Assembly (NCBI GenBank): GCA_003118195.1
Contig: BEXV01000486.1
Span: 159,780 to 191,879, forward strand
Source of the DNA: Hemicentrotus pulcherrimus
Lineage: Eukaryota > Echinodermata > Echinoidea > Camarodonta > Strongylocentrotidae
Length of the DNA stretch: 32,100 nt
Reading direction: 5' to 3'
This document shows positions 10,621-21,024 of the stretch, in pieces. A program made the position numbers and the translations under genes. Numbering within the stretch: the stretch's first letter is position 1; each line of letters starts with the position of its first letter. A model generated the notes under the pieces. It was not told the origin of the DNA. It worked only from the letters and a program-made list of their open reading frames with translations, and made no database searches.

Positions 10621-11105
10621 TTCTTGGAGACGTCGGCAGCGGGATTTAGTTTGGGAAGAATCGGAGAAGCCAAGCTTCCAGGCGCCTACCTCAATTTATC
10701 ACCAGAGCAAACGGGAATTGGCGCTTGCCCATGAAAATACCTTCCGTTCTAAAAACAATGAGGGAATACAGAGAGATATGGACAAGACATGTGATGGGCG
10801 GATTCATAAAGCTGACGAACGATGTCCCACATATTTGGTTCGGTGTATGGTATGGTTAAGGATGGTATTCCTTAAAAGAGGCGACATGGGCAATCAATTA
10901 ATTGGTTGGTATAAAAACACTCTAATGCTCGTAATCAGTCATCCTTCTAAGAGACTATCCGTCACTGCCCATCGATTGCTCCTCCTGCTTGAAATGGATA
11001 ATAAAGTGAGGCATCTATTTATAGGCATGAATGACTGTTGCCACGGCAAATCAGTCATGTCGTCGATTTTCACTGAGCTTCATGAAGACGGAGGAAAGGA
11101 GTCTT
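10621..11105 (+). other. Unidentified open frame, GC-richer than its surroundings
   Basis: A plus-strand frame stays open from 10718 (a TTG codon) to 11122. The first ATG in it is at 10778 and would give about 114 residues beginning MDKTCDGRIHKADER. I recognise no domain, signal peptide or membrane segment apart from a short Leu-rich stretch (RLLLLLE). The patch is less AT-rich than its neighbours. It could be an exon of an unrecognised gene or a chance frame. I see no supporting splice sites. Confidence 0.2.
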
Positions 11106-11490
11106 TCTTACAATGCTTTTGAGGTATTTTGATTGCACATGTTCATGTTAAAAGCAAATATTTAATTGAGCTTCTACAAAGCTACTAAGATATTTGGAGT
11201 TTTAATCCACAGGCTATAAACATATAGACAAGAAAAAAAGCAAAAATCTAATTGACCTTCAAAAAGAAAATATTTTGCATTATGATAGATACTTAGGGGT
11301 TTGGGTATTTTAATACACATGATCATGTCTTAAAAAAACAAAAGAAAAATGTTTTACTATGCTTCAAGAAGAAAGAGGTGTGTTTTTACGAAGCTCCAAA
11401 GATATTTGAAATAATACACAGATTTTTGTTAAAGACAGTAACAAAACTTTTACAGCACTGTAGCAAAATGCAGAAGAAAAAATATTAGAT
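11106..11490 (+). repeat. Degenerate tandem repeat, four units of about 70-105 bp
   Basis: A unit of the form GATATTTGG-TATTTTAAT-ACACATGATCATGTTAAAA..AAAAATTTAATTGAGCTTCAA can be followed four times: from about 11115, 11187, 11289 and 11393. The shared words are TATTTTGATTGCACATGTTCATGTTAAAA in copy 1 (shown here with its variation in copy 3 at 11307-11334), TTAATTGAGCTTC in copy 1 and CTAATTGACCTTC in copy 2. The units have diverged strongly, so the array is old. Confidence 0.6.
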
Positions 11491-12239
11491 CTCGGAAGTT
11501 TTCCCCTTTTTTTCATTTAAAATCTAAGTAAATTGAAATTTCAGGCGTGTATAAAGACAGAATAATTTGAGAGATTGATATGGCTTTTCCTTAAAATATT
11601 CAGCACATTCAATTATACATTTAGAATAAAACAGCGACTGAAATGTAGACAATTCGTACGGATCAAATTCAGATTACCTGTATATCCCAGCATTGGAATA
11701 CATCCTTAAAAGCACGATATAAACTAATCTCCAGCTTTGCCATTCAACTTTTTTAGGGTTCTCCATCGAGAATTAAACTCAGATTTTACTAGATTCATTA
11801 ATTCAGTATTCCTAAATGAGATACTCTTTATTAAAATATATATATTGATATATTCTTGACTTAATCGAGAAAAGGGGATTACTTAAAATGATTCTATTGA
11901 ATGAATATGCCGTTTCAAATAGTGCAGATTTAGGTAAGTTATGAATTTTCTGGTTAAACATGTAAACAGCACATCATTCTCATGGATCTGTTGACTATGG
12001 GGTAAGCTGTTTACAGAAATGTGAACAGAAACTATATAAATGCTTTTTAGAGCATATTTGAATATAAATGGAAAAAAAGAAATCGGTAGTTGCAAAATGT
12101 TTACCATCAGACTGATGCTATAGTTCGACGGAACACAACATTTCATAACCTCAAATAGCGAAGAGTTTGTCGATTGTGTGTCGGTTTGGAGACAGTGTTT
12201 GAGTATGACCGGGGTACATGTGGGTTGGATTGGTTGTTT
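11491..12239. other. No gene seen
   Basis: AT-rich sequence. The minus-strand frame at 11883-12146 has no recognisable domain. Confidence 0.4.
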
Positions 12240-12249
12240 TGTTGGTTTA

Positions 12250-12452
12250 TTTCACCTAACTGCAAATAAATCATAATGTGTATGCTTGCAAATAAGCAAC
12301 CAGATGACCGACGGTCTTAGGTCCTCACCGATGGACTTGCAAATGAGGATTAATGCCCTAAAGCACTAATGGCGAATGGCACAATTGCGAGAATTGACTT
12401 CGAACCCGGGACCTCTCGGTTACGAGGTCACTACTCTACCGCTATGTACAAC
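12250..12452 (-). mobile_element. tRNA-derived SINE (minus strand)
   Basis: Read on the minus strand, the head has an A-box-region AGCGGTAGAGTAG (12431-12443), ACCTCGTAACCGAGAGGT around a CGT anticodon position, and a near-consensus B box GGTTCGAAGTC (12396-12406). The body is AATTGTGCC..CATTAGTGCTTTAGGG, then CATTAATCCTCATTTGCAAG, GAGGACCTAAGACCGTCGGTC and a tail TTGCTTATTTGCAAGCATACACA. The body runs in the same order as the SINE at 3283-3460. The B box is better kept here than in that copy. It looks like a complete or nearly complete SINE. Confidence 0.8.
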
Positions 12453-12569
12453 TCCCAACTAGTCTTCTTGATAATGATTTTAAGATTCTTGAAGTTTAAT
12501 CACTATCCTCCGCCAAAATAATTATTCTCTATGTCTTCCAATTCATAATCCCGTTACCATATACATGTC

Positions 12570-12695
12570 ATAGAGCAACGTCGATCTTGCGCTGCTCAGT
12601 GGCTGTCGGGCTCACGATCTAATAGGCAAAAAGAATTTCCGTTTCGGTTTAATAAAATTTGGAGTGGACTATTAGGCTATTATTGTTATCATTAT
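12570..12695 (+). mobile_element. ATT-tailed short interspersed repeat, copy 1
   Basis: About 105 bases from ATAGAGCAACGTCGATC to GGAGTGGACTATTAG match 27247-27352 at roughly 92% identity (8 differences by eye), followed by a decayed ATT-type tail (ATTATTGTTATCATTAT). No tRNA-like box is visible. The fixed 3' junction with a simple-sequence tail suggests the 3' end of a retroposed element (SINE, or the tail of a LINE). Its parent is unidentified. Confidence 0.75.
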
Positions 12696-12772
12696 AGTAC
12701 ACACCATTTTCGAATTATAAATGCAGAGTTATATTTCTTTGCGAATTGCGTTATCGGTGCATGAAGACCAGC

Positions 12773-12792
12773 AAAAAAAAAAAAAAAAAAAA
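12773..12792 (+). repeat. Poly-A run
   Basis: About 19 consecutive A residues next to the first unit of the decayed tandem repeat that follows. It could be the tail of a retroposed sequence, but I recognise nothing transcribed upstream. Confidence 0.8.
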
Positions 12793-13640
12793 GCTCCTGG
12801 AAAATGAACAAACGCTGTAGATCGCGGATTGAAGACACTATTAAGAATGAGTTCCTAATAGTTCGATGATTATCACACAGTTCTGCTTTCCCAAACGTCT
12901 TTTGATTCATAAACTCATTCTTTTGTGTCTTTCAATTCCATCTCACCGTTCATCTCTCGTAGTGTATTTTTCTCACGAGACTACAGTTCATGTTCTTAGT
13001 ATGTATCTAGCGTTACATTTTTTCGCGAGGAAATAATTTTTAGTGACATATACCAAGTAAACTAAAAGCAATATAGCTCCTGCTAAAGGAACAAGCGCTC
13101 TTGATCACGCCTTCCATATTACAGTTCATTCCTTATCCCACGTTTCTGCTTTCCCAGAAAATACGTTTTTTAGTTTTATTTGTGTGAGTCTCACCTTGAT
13201 TCTTTCGAAAGAAACACATTTTGTAGGTATGAATCTAGTATTACATTATGGAGGGAAGGGGATATTTGTAAATACAATAATATACCAATGAAGGAAACCT
13301 TAACCTAACGCCTTAAAGATACTCACAGGATGAATTCGATACAGGTTCATTATTTTCACATTGTTCTCTTTTTCAATGTAGTCGTTTCCAATGTATTCTT
13401 TTGTGTCTTTCAATTACCCCTCATCGTCCATCTTTCGTCAGTATTCGTAGTCATCCATTTCATATGCAATCCATTTTCTAAGTACGAATCTAGTCTCACA
13501 TATTTTGTTCTTGTTAAAGGGATATTAGCGAAGACAAATACGAAGCAAGGTACAAAGCTCCTAAGATGTGTCGACACAAGTCTTGGAATATTGCGTCTGG
13601 CCTATTCCATAGTGTTTCCGCTCATCTCGAACACTCACAT
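12792..13640 (+). repeat. Decayed tandem duplication, about three units
   Basis: Ordered shared words mark the units. AGCTCCT occurs at 12792, 13075 and 13556. A 13-nt word TTCTGCTTTCCCA occurs at 12881-12893 and 13144-13156. A 21-nt identical word occurs at 12917-12937 and 13395-13415 (TTCTTTTGTGTC core). The segment TAKKTATGWATCTAG..TACAT occurs at 12997-13018, 13224-13246 and, as TAAGTACGAATCTAG, 13479-13501. Spacings are 227 to 283 between neighbours and 478 to 482 between alternate units. The 112-residue frame at 13330-13668 crosses this repeat and is not a gene. Confidence 0.65.
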
Positions 13641-14269
13641 GCTTGCTTTTGTCCGAATCATAAGCTGAGTCTTTTCCCATTAAGTACAATGGGCCAGTCC
13701 GATATATGGACAATGAAAAAAAGACACAAACCCATCCAAATGTAGGTCACAATAGAAACGTGGGCTTTTTATTTTCCCTCTTTTCTTTCAGTTGTTTATG
13801 TGTAGGTTTCGGGTTATGTATCCTGATGGTTTCATATTACTACTGACGAGGATGACCATTTTGACCATAGGCTATATGAAGTGACACAAGTCTAGCAAAA
13901 AGTAACATAATCATTATATACCTACATCCTTATAGTGAGAACATGCACATATTTATATATATATATATATATACGGCTCATACCCAAAGCGGATTTCAAG
14001 ATGTTGCCCTTAAACGTAGAATTATAAATGTTGTATGCATATTTTTGAACCTCGCTTAAAGCGCTCATACGTATTTTATTATAGACAAAACCAATAGTTA
14101 CGATGCTACGATAATAGCAAAAGGAAATAAGGACTTCTACAACTAATGCTAATACTATTACTACTATTACTACTACTTCGACTATCTCTGATGATGCAAA
14201 GGTTTATATTATGCTGAAAACGATTTATAAAATAGAATTGTTGATAATAATTTACATATCTTTTCTTTC
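13641..14269. other. No gene seen; short (TA)n at 13955-13973
   Basis: AT-rich, with a (TA)n run at about 13955-13973 and a short ACT/ATT triplet run at about 14147-14178. No coding similarity. Confidence 0.5.
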
Positions 14270-14273
14270 CCTC

Positions 14274-14313
<40 letters not shown>

Positions 14314-14382
14314 GTTCACTTATCCCCCAACCCTTCTCCCCTCTTCCCCCTCTACTTATCTATATCTCTTTCTTTCTCTCTT

Positions 14383-14420
<38 letters not shown>

Positions 14421-14425
14421 CTACC
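14270..14425 (+). repeat. Pyrimidine tract with (CT)n cores
   Basis: C/T-rich, with (CT)n cores at about 14279-14309 and 14382-14420. Serine- and leucine-rich frames here are translations of the repeat. Confidence 0.95.
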
Positions 14426-14703
14426 CCTATATCTCTAAATAGTGTGGTCACTAACTGCCTGTTTCTCACTTTTGTATTTCTCAATCATACCTCTTTCGAC
14501 AGCCATGACAGCAGTGTGTGCCCTAGAAAACAAAAAGACAGGATGTATTCAGATCTAGATCGTTGAATGAAAGAAAACATACCCGAAAGGCTGAATTTAA
14601 GTGCAAAACATTAAGGAAGCGAATTTGTAAATATTGTAAATTGAATTCGATGCATTAAGTCCATTTCACAGCGACCACCCCACGGCGAATTTCGGAATTG
14701 CTT

Positions 14704-14737
<34 letters not shown>
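14704..14737 (+). repeat. (CT)n microsatellite
   Basis: Pure CT dinucleotides, with the same strand bias as the tracts at 10180 and 14270. Confidence 0.95.
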
Positions 14738-14740
<3 letters not shown>

Positions 14741-17290
14741 TGTCAGTGATGTTTTCCTAAAAGCAAGTTTGGTGTTTGCATATATTGTTCCTAGAAATCA
14801 ACTTTCCAATTGCACAAGTATTACCATTAGGGTTTCCGAATTATATTAATAAAGCTCCTTGCTTTATTTATATGTCCATGTCTTAACTCGTAAAACGTAT
14901 GTATACAACTGTTTTACATTTCGAACAAAAACACGTCAAAGAAAAAGTTTCATCGCTATTTTTATGATTACTGTAAAGATTATTTTCAAATAATAATCTA
15001 CTTCAACTCTGCGCTATCATCTTCTCTTGTACTTACTTATAAAAAATGAAACTCCATCAAATGACAGAATTTGTGTTGTCATTTTGATCGCAACTTTATG
15101 AATGTTAATGGGGTTTAAAGGGATCCGGTAACTTTGTCTTTAGATGCTTTAAACAAATCCTTGATTTAGCTCATGCTTCAATGATAATTATAAACCTTAA
15201 TGTCAGACAGGAACCCAATGACTTTTAAAAATCGATCGCCTGTTTGATTATCAAGATATTTATGATTGAAAATCGAAATCAAATTTTGTGTTTGCCAAAC
15301 GGTCTTCGTAACACTACAGTCTATTTTGGAAAACAAGTATGGTAAAACCGGTCACTCAAAGGTTTTTAGTTTTTTGGAGACACTTCCTGATAATTTTGAA
15401 GTGCATTTTTTTTTTTAAGGGCTTCAATATAACAACATATCAGAGACACTAATAACACATAGGGCCGTGCATCTTAGATTTAAAATTGTTAAACAGTCCT
15501 TTTAATGTCTCCATTTTCACCTGTTGCCACAATTTATTTAACCATCTCTCTTGTCTCATTGAATAATGCGATTTTACAGAAATTATCTATCAGACAGTTT
15601 ATAAGGATTCATGATTTATTTCGATGTCCCTCATTTTCCTAAACAAATATCAGGAATTTTCATATGCATGTTTTTATTTTAGTATGAAAATTGGAATTTT
15701 CCCGATCCATCGGAATTTCATGACTCGTAAATTTAGGTTTGGATTAACCAAAAAAAATTCTTCAAATAGGCTTGCAAAATACAGTATTAAATTATATTCC
15801 GTTAAAGTGTGGTAATATGAATATCAATATTATCAAAAACAAAGACATACACACAAAATACGAATCCCTTTAGGGGCAATATTGACGATCAATGCAGGTA
15901 AATATCCATCCGTTGCTAGATTACCGTTGCCTATACCTAGAAATGTATATGTGCTCTGACCTACATTCTGCTTTCGAAAAAAATCAAAGCGAATTTTATG
16001 ATTTGGAAACAATGAAAACTAATATGTTATCTGTCTGTTTATGTCATTTTGAAGTAATATCATAGTTAAAATATCCCCCGAAATTGATTCCTATTCCATT
16101 TCCCTAAAATCCGAGGTATGACAACAAACAGCAAAAAGTTGTGTACTAAATTTTCATCTCACATGTGTATAGTTCCATATACCCATAACCCATTTCTGCG
16201 TTCAAATATTATGTAACTTCGTGTTAAACTGCATTTGTAATGTAATCTTATCTAGTAAACATTTTAAGCAATCTTTAAAAAAAAAATACCTTTATATCAG
16301 CCATGGATATTATACAAAATTGAAGGGGTTACTTTTTGTACGAGGCTATTCCTCCTCTATAAAGATATCAAATTTCATATCGGAAATAAATCTTCGATTT
16401 CGCGATGTCATAACCAATTATACAGATAAATTTTATCACGATTAAAGAGACAACTTCAATTCCAAAGACGAACGAGGTTAATCAATTGCCAATTTATGTT
16501 TGGTTGCGTTCATCTTCGTATTACCTAACTTCTTGGTAATTTATAGGTTGCATTTGAAAGACTGGCTCCCCACCCAAAACCCCGAGTTTCATGGAGCAGC
16601 AATGCAGAGTGTTGCAAGAAAAGAATAAAGAAATCTTGAAAGAGGAATTAAAAGCAACTAAATTCTCTCTTTTACAAGATAAACAGGGCTAACCTTTTGC
16701 TGGCTATAGCCTTTTGTTTTCGGTAAATAATCTGAGTTTCCATGGTTACTTAATTAATGCTTGTAAAAGTTTAGATAAATGTAGCTGCACGTTTGTCTTC
16801 AAGAAAAACAGATATGGTGTATAGGATTTTACGTTGTACAATGACGGCCCCATCCCAAAACACACCCACATCGACGCACATAATAGGCACGTAAACCAGG
16901 GGTAAAAGCGCACCGGAATTTAGGGTCAAGTGGCAGCTCGCGAAACTGTATGTATATGTCGAATGTTTAATCTAATATACCTGTTTAAATAGAATGCAAT
17001 GGAATTCAATAAAATAACCCCGTTTTTAGCCCTCAGAACGTCGATAATCTTCTAACTCGAAAACACTCCATGAGGATCAAAACCGGTCTGCTCAGGTAGA
17101 GGATGTAGTCGGAACAAGCAAAGAAGAAGAGCTTTTGTCAGGTGACCGAGCGCGGTAAAGAAGAGCGCGGCTTGTGAACTTGGCAAGGCAAACAAATCTA
17201 AATGCACTCGTGCTATAATGCCATTACCTTTAACAAACACACTGTCCATTACTATTCCTGGTCCGACCCCACGCGTTGAGTGCTCTCTGT
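14738..17290. other. No gene identified
   Basis: About 2.5 kb, mostly AT-rich. Short frames (15624-15815 and 16221-16445) show no domain. A minus-strand frame at 17052-17438 lies in a less AT-rich patch. It opens at a TTG rather than ATG, has a hydrophobic start and an alanine- and leucine-rich middle, and matches nothing I recognise. It could be an exon, but I cannot support that. Confidence 0.35.
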
Positions 17291-17294
17291 GGCG

Positions 17295-17560
17295 TGACGT
17301 AACGTTGGTCAGTCTAATGCATGTTGCAGACGAAACGTCATTTGACTGGCGTAGGACTTCGTCACCGACTGGTACGTCCTTCGATGCGCCATGAGAGAGT
17401 GACGAAGTATAAATAATTATTACAAATGAACACCACAAACATTAGTTTGAATTACTGGTGCATGAGCTAATTACGCAATGCTCGATTAGCGCAAGCAATG
17501 ACGCAACCGAAAGAACGCTTCGTGTACAAAGGCACAGTGCTTCTTGTAACTGAAGCGTCA
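17295..17560. promoter_or_regulatory. Cluster of six TGACG (CRE/bZIP-like) half sites
   Basis: TGACG, or its complement CGTCA, occurs at 17295-17299 (as TGACGTAA), 17336-17340, 17360-17364, 17400-17404, 17499-17503 (as TGACGCAA) and 17556-17560. Six in about 266 bases is well above what this base composition predicts. TGACGTAA is close to CREB/ATF and PAR-bZIP sites. The last two sites are partly in inverted arrangement (TTAGCG..ATGACGC and GCGTCAT..CGCGCTA), so a small foldback repeat could also explain part of the cluster. Function is inference. Confidence 0.25.
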
Positions 17561-19150
17561 TTTTAATCGCGCTATTATTACTTGTGCTAATCAAACCTGC
17601 AGAAGGAATTATTGTATATGTCAGTACCTAAAATCGATGGTTTCAATGTTCATAATTTTGCATTCACTTATCGTACTCCATCACTCTCGAATGCTAGGTG
17701 AAAAGCCGGGTCAATTAGAGACACATTCATACATCAATGACTTGCATGCATCCATTGAAACGGGCATTAGCCAAATATTTTGGAGATTATTTGTACCAAA
17801 CATCAAAATAAAATAAAAAAACAATCCATTAATCATTGATCTATTGATGAATGTTGCGTTTCATAGTTAATAGTTGGAATTATTTTTCATTGTGCTTGTT
17901 TGTTTTTTGTCGGTTGTTTCTCAAGAGGGAATCGAATTGTATTAAAGAAACACCTTCAGTGCTTTGAAGATAATTATCCAAATATGCATAATACCTATAC
18001 ACAACTGTGATGTATACGTTTAGTTCGCTTCATGTTGTTTCACCGAATAGCAACGTCGAAAAACTCTGAATGAGAAAGCAGTTGAAGGATCATACTATTT
18101 ATAGTATGTCCACATCTACCGGAGATCGCGCTTAATGACATCTACTTGTACGTGAAGGTCCAGAAGACAGTGACAGTGCATTTTCGAATTCAAGATTCCT
18201 GAAATATTTATTCTGTTTCCCAAAGATCTAAAAAAGGAACTAAAAGGAAATAAAGCGGAAAAAATAATCACGTAGTCTGTTTGGCTATCATAGTATTTCT
18301 CTCACCCGAAGACTGTCAGAGTGAAAGGGGATATTTCTCGCTGGGACATCCAAATAGCTGTGCGCGAGAATTGCACACCCAAATCATGTTTTACATACTC
18401 TCCTCTCAGCGAATTATGACCTACTGCTAAAGGAAACGGTCAACCATATCACTTTAAAAGCCCAGTGATAAACATGTGCTGCTGTTCTGACTTGACTGCC
18501 AGTTGTTCACGCTGTATCCCCTGTTTTCTCGTTTTCTCCCAAAGTTTACCTTGTTTTTTTTTGAAAGTGCAATCGGATTTCATTAAAGGAATTCCGCACT
18601 CATTTCATTATACATTTGCTGTTAAAACACAAAGTACGATTTCATTCACAATACATTTTTTTTTTCTCGCGCCACATGCATAGACAAGTACTTGCCTTGA
18701 GTAAATACGATTATTGGATTTTACAGTTTACTAGAATTCACACATTCACGATCAATATCATGACGTCATGAGGATGTGTTGACACAAAGTGAAAGAAATG
18801 AAGAAGAATAGATGCGTATTTTTGGAAGCCATGTACCTATGGAGCAAAGTACAGCAAATAACCTTTGGGGTTTAACCTATTTGATTCGTATAGCGACCTA
18901 ATGAAACTACAGTCTTACAGATGTTCCTACCCAGAACAACCTTACCCAAAATACCTTCATTTTCATATTAACATCCTCAGATGATGGATGTTCATTCTGT
19001 ATCTTCTCGTTAGGCAAGGAAAAGATGATACTCTAATTCATACTTTTATCACGCTGTATGCGATGGCGATAGCGGAGGACATTACATATTTTTAACAAAA
19101 TACAACGACCTTTTTCATCTCTTGGGAATGATTGAAAGATGAAATATGAT
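17561..19150. other. No gene identified; small palindrome at 18089-18106
   Basis: AT-rich, with no recognisable coding similarity. A perfect short hairpin CATACTA-TTTA-TAGTATG lies at about 18089-18106. The frame at 18465-18683 has no known domain. Confidence 0.4.
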
Positions 19151-19152
19151 TA

Positions 19153-19299
19153 CAGTCAAACTCATCTTGGTGGCAACCTCTCTGCGAAGATCACCCTCAA
19201 GAAATCTGCATTGTTAAATCTGTCTAGAAAAGGGCCACTTGTCTACAGCGGCCACTTTATCATGCTTCCATAGGTGACCGTTATAAACAGATTTGACTG
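19153..19299. mobile_element. Tc1/mariner-like miniature inverted-repeat element
   Basis: The element starts CAGTCAAACTCATC and ends with the complement of CAGTCAAATCTGTT. It is flanked on both sides by TA (19151-19152 and 19300-19301), the target duplication expected of Tc1/mariner insertions. The inverted ends extend, imperfectly, over about 28 bases (to GGTGGCAACC and GGTCACC). Internally GGCCACTTGTCTACAGCGGCCACT is a short direct repeat of the GGCCACT motif. At 147 bp it has no room for a transposase and would be non-autonomous. Confidence 0.7.
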
Positions 19300-19322
19300 T
19301 ATAGTTCTGTTGAACGTTTCCA

Positions 19323-19421
19323 TTAGATTTGCATGTCGACTTGGTGGACTGCTACATGTGACCTCCTTTTAAGGAATTGCCAGTGCACGTAGCAGTCCAC
19401 TATGTCGACGTGTAAAACTAA
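19323..19421. repeat. Long imperfect hairpin, arms about 40 bp
   Basis: The left arm 19323-19362 and right arm 19381-19421 pair with a few mismatches and an 18-base loop. The cores are GTCGACTTGGTGGACTGCTAC and its near-complement GTAGCAGTCCACTATGTCGAC. It lies 22 bases past the miniature element at 19153 and could be a separate foldback element or part of a larger composite. Confidence 0.75.
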
Positions 19422-20590
19422 AAGTCTTTAGTAAACCGTGGAAAGAGGTCGAGAGTGGAAAGCCCTATGACCTCTCTCGATTTCCAGCAATGACTGCCAG
19501 CCTGTGAACCAAGCAGGTGTGCATATACTGATAATTGGTTTAATTCAGCAAAACAACCCCCTTTCTATGGCTCACAGCTGATTTCATACAAACCCCTATC
19601 AAAATGGGGTCGATTCTGAATCTAGAAATTACAGCCTGAATAAATACAATGATGAGAAGACAGTTTACACACTGCTCCCCAAATTGGCAACACGGTCTGC
19701 AAATCGGCAAAGATGACTCTAATCCACAGTTTTTCCTTTTGGATTTCTTTTGCAGGACTGGTTCAAGTTGAAACCCGACTCTGGATGCACATAAATACGA
19801 ACAGGTGAAACAAACACCGACTATCGTTAGTAACCCAATTGAGTTGATCCAGGTCGAAAGCTCTAATTTGATTTAAGTTGAAGAAAACGATGGAGTAAAT
19901 TAAGGATTGGAAACCTACACTTGCATACCTCGAGGGATAATGGACGTAGAAGAAAATCTTTTAAAAAAGCTAGAAGGAGGTCAGCGTGTATCAGATTGAT
20001 ATAGAATACAAAGGAATTGAAGGAGGTGGATCACATTTTATAGAAATCAAATACCTACATGAACGTGGGGCATCGTGATGATCAAGGCCATGAATTGGAG
20101 GAAACGGCCTTGTCAGGATTTTCAGCCGGGCCGGACAAATATGTTTACCCATTATACACTGTTTTATCGCTTGGTGTTAAAGTCATTCAATAGTACGGTT
20201 GCAACAACAAAATACTCAAAACCTTTACGTGTAAACTGTTGGCTCCGGACCAATTTTTGCCAAACGGTGTTCAATTTTGAGCGAACCACTTTGACGGTAC
20301 TAAAAAAAATTTTTAGCGGAAACGAGATTTGTATAAGATGTGCGAGTTCAAAGGCTTTTTTGGGTGGACTATTATACGTCCCTTGTCGAGTGTATAACCG
20401 CCAGAAATCATAGGACATGCACCTAGCATTTTGAAATATGGGAAATACCAGCAAAGTTTGGGGTGAGTACAGGTTGCGTGCATCGTTAACCTGGCAATGA
20501 ACTACCTTACAATCTTTCTTATATTTTTCTTCTTTCTGTTTTTTGTAACTTCCACTTTTGTAATATTGCATACGAATATGTCATGACCCA
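19422..20590. other. No gene identified
   Basis: Overlapping frames lie at 20075-20413 (plus) and 20164-20571 (minus). Neither shows a domain I know, and both cannot be coding. The plus frame has an ATG at 20078. I see no splice or promoter signal that favours either. Confidence 0.35.
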
Positions 20591-20594
20591 TTAG

Positions 20595-20604
20595 CCCCCC
20601 CCCC
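20595..20604 (+). repeat. Poly-C run (10 nt)
   Basis: Ten C residues in the same orientation as the other long C runs in the window. Confidence 0.9.
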
Positions 20605-20815
20605 TTACCGGCTACGTCAATGTACCTAGAATAGATTGCTGTTCATCTAGGAGGAAGATTTGCGTTATAATCTGCTATGAGTTAGCCTATTGTGAGGATG
20701 GCATTAGTCATTGTGATGTGAATATAATGCGATTAAATTTTCTGGCGAAGGTAAACGGTAAGTTCACGGACGTAATAATAACTGAGAATTTATTGATATT
20801 TTGATTCCAATGATC

Positions 20816-20900
20816 AGTGGCGCAGCAGCGGGAGATTAAGGGGAACGTGCCTCCCCCCCCCCCTCCCCCCTCTAAGAAATAAAATCGGCCTGTGAAAGAT
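20816..20900 (+). repeat. Probable dispersed repeat around a C run
   Basis: The segment CAGTGGCGCAGCAGCGGGAG, then AAGGGGAACGTGCCT, an 11-nt C run at 20853-20863, a second C run, and AAATAAAATCGGCCTG resembles a common GTGGCG-poly(C)-type dispersed repeat of marine invertebrates. That is from memory. There is only one copy in the window. Confidence 0.35.
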
Positions 20901-21024
20901 TTCAACAGAAACGGGGATTGAAAAGAGATGAAAAGACCCTATACCCATACCCACCTCCAGTAGCCTTGTTAATTCGCATGTTATTTATCGGGTAAACAAA
21001 TGTACATTTCCCCAGACAACTTCC

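Noticed and set aside
10137..10734. Serine/leucine-rich and arginine/glutamate-rich frames
   Set aside because: Translations of the CT-rich tract in several frames.
10718..11122. 134-codon plus-strand frame as a gene
   Set aside because: It opens with TTG, the first ATG is 20 codons in, no domain is recognised, and its end runs into a tandem repeat. Kept only as a low-confidence entry.
12390..12452. A functional tRNA gene
   Set aside because: The A- and B-box-like words are present, but the anticodon stem does not pair and the sequence continues into a SINE body shared with another copy.
13330..13668. 112-codon hydrophobic frame as a membrane protein
   Set aside because: It is spread across units of a decayed tandem repeat, and its hydrophobicity follows from T-rich sequence.
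14211..14566. Two overlapping serine- and leucine-rich frames
   Set aside because: Translations of CT microsatellites.
17052..17438. 128-codon minus-strand frame as a secreted protein gene
   Set aside because: The apparent start is TTG, which is not a normal animal start. No domain is recognised, and the hydrophobic start alone is weak evidence.
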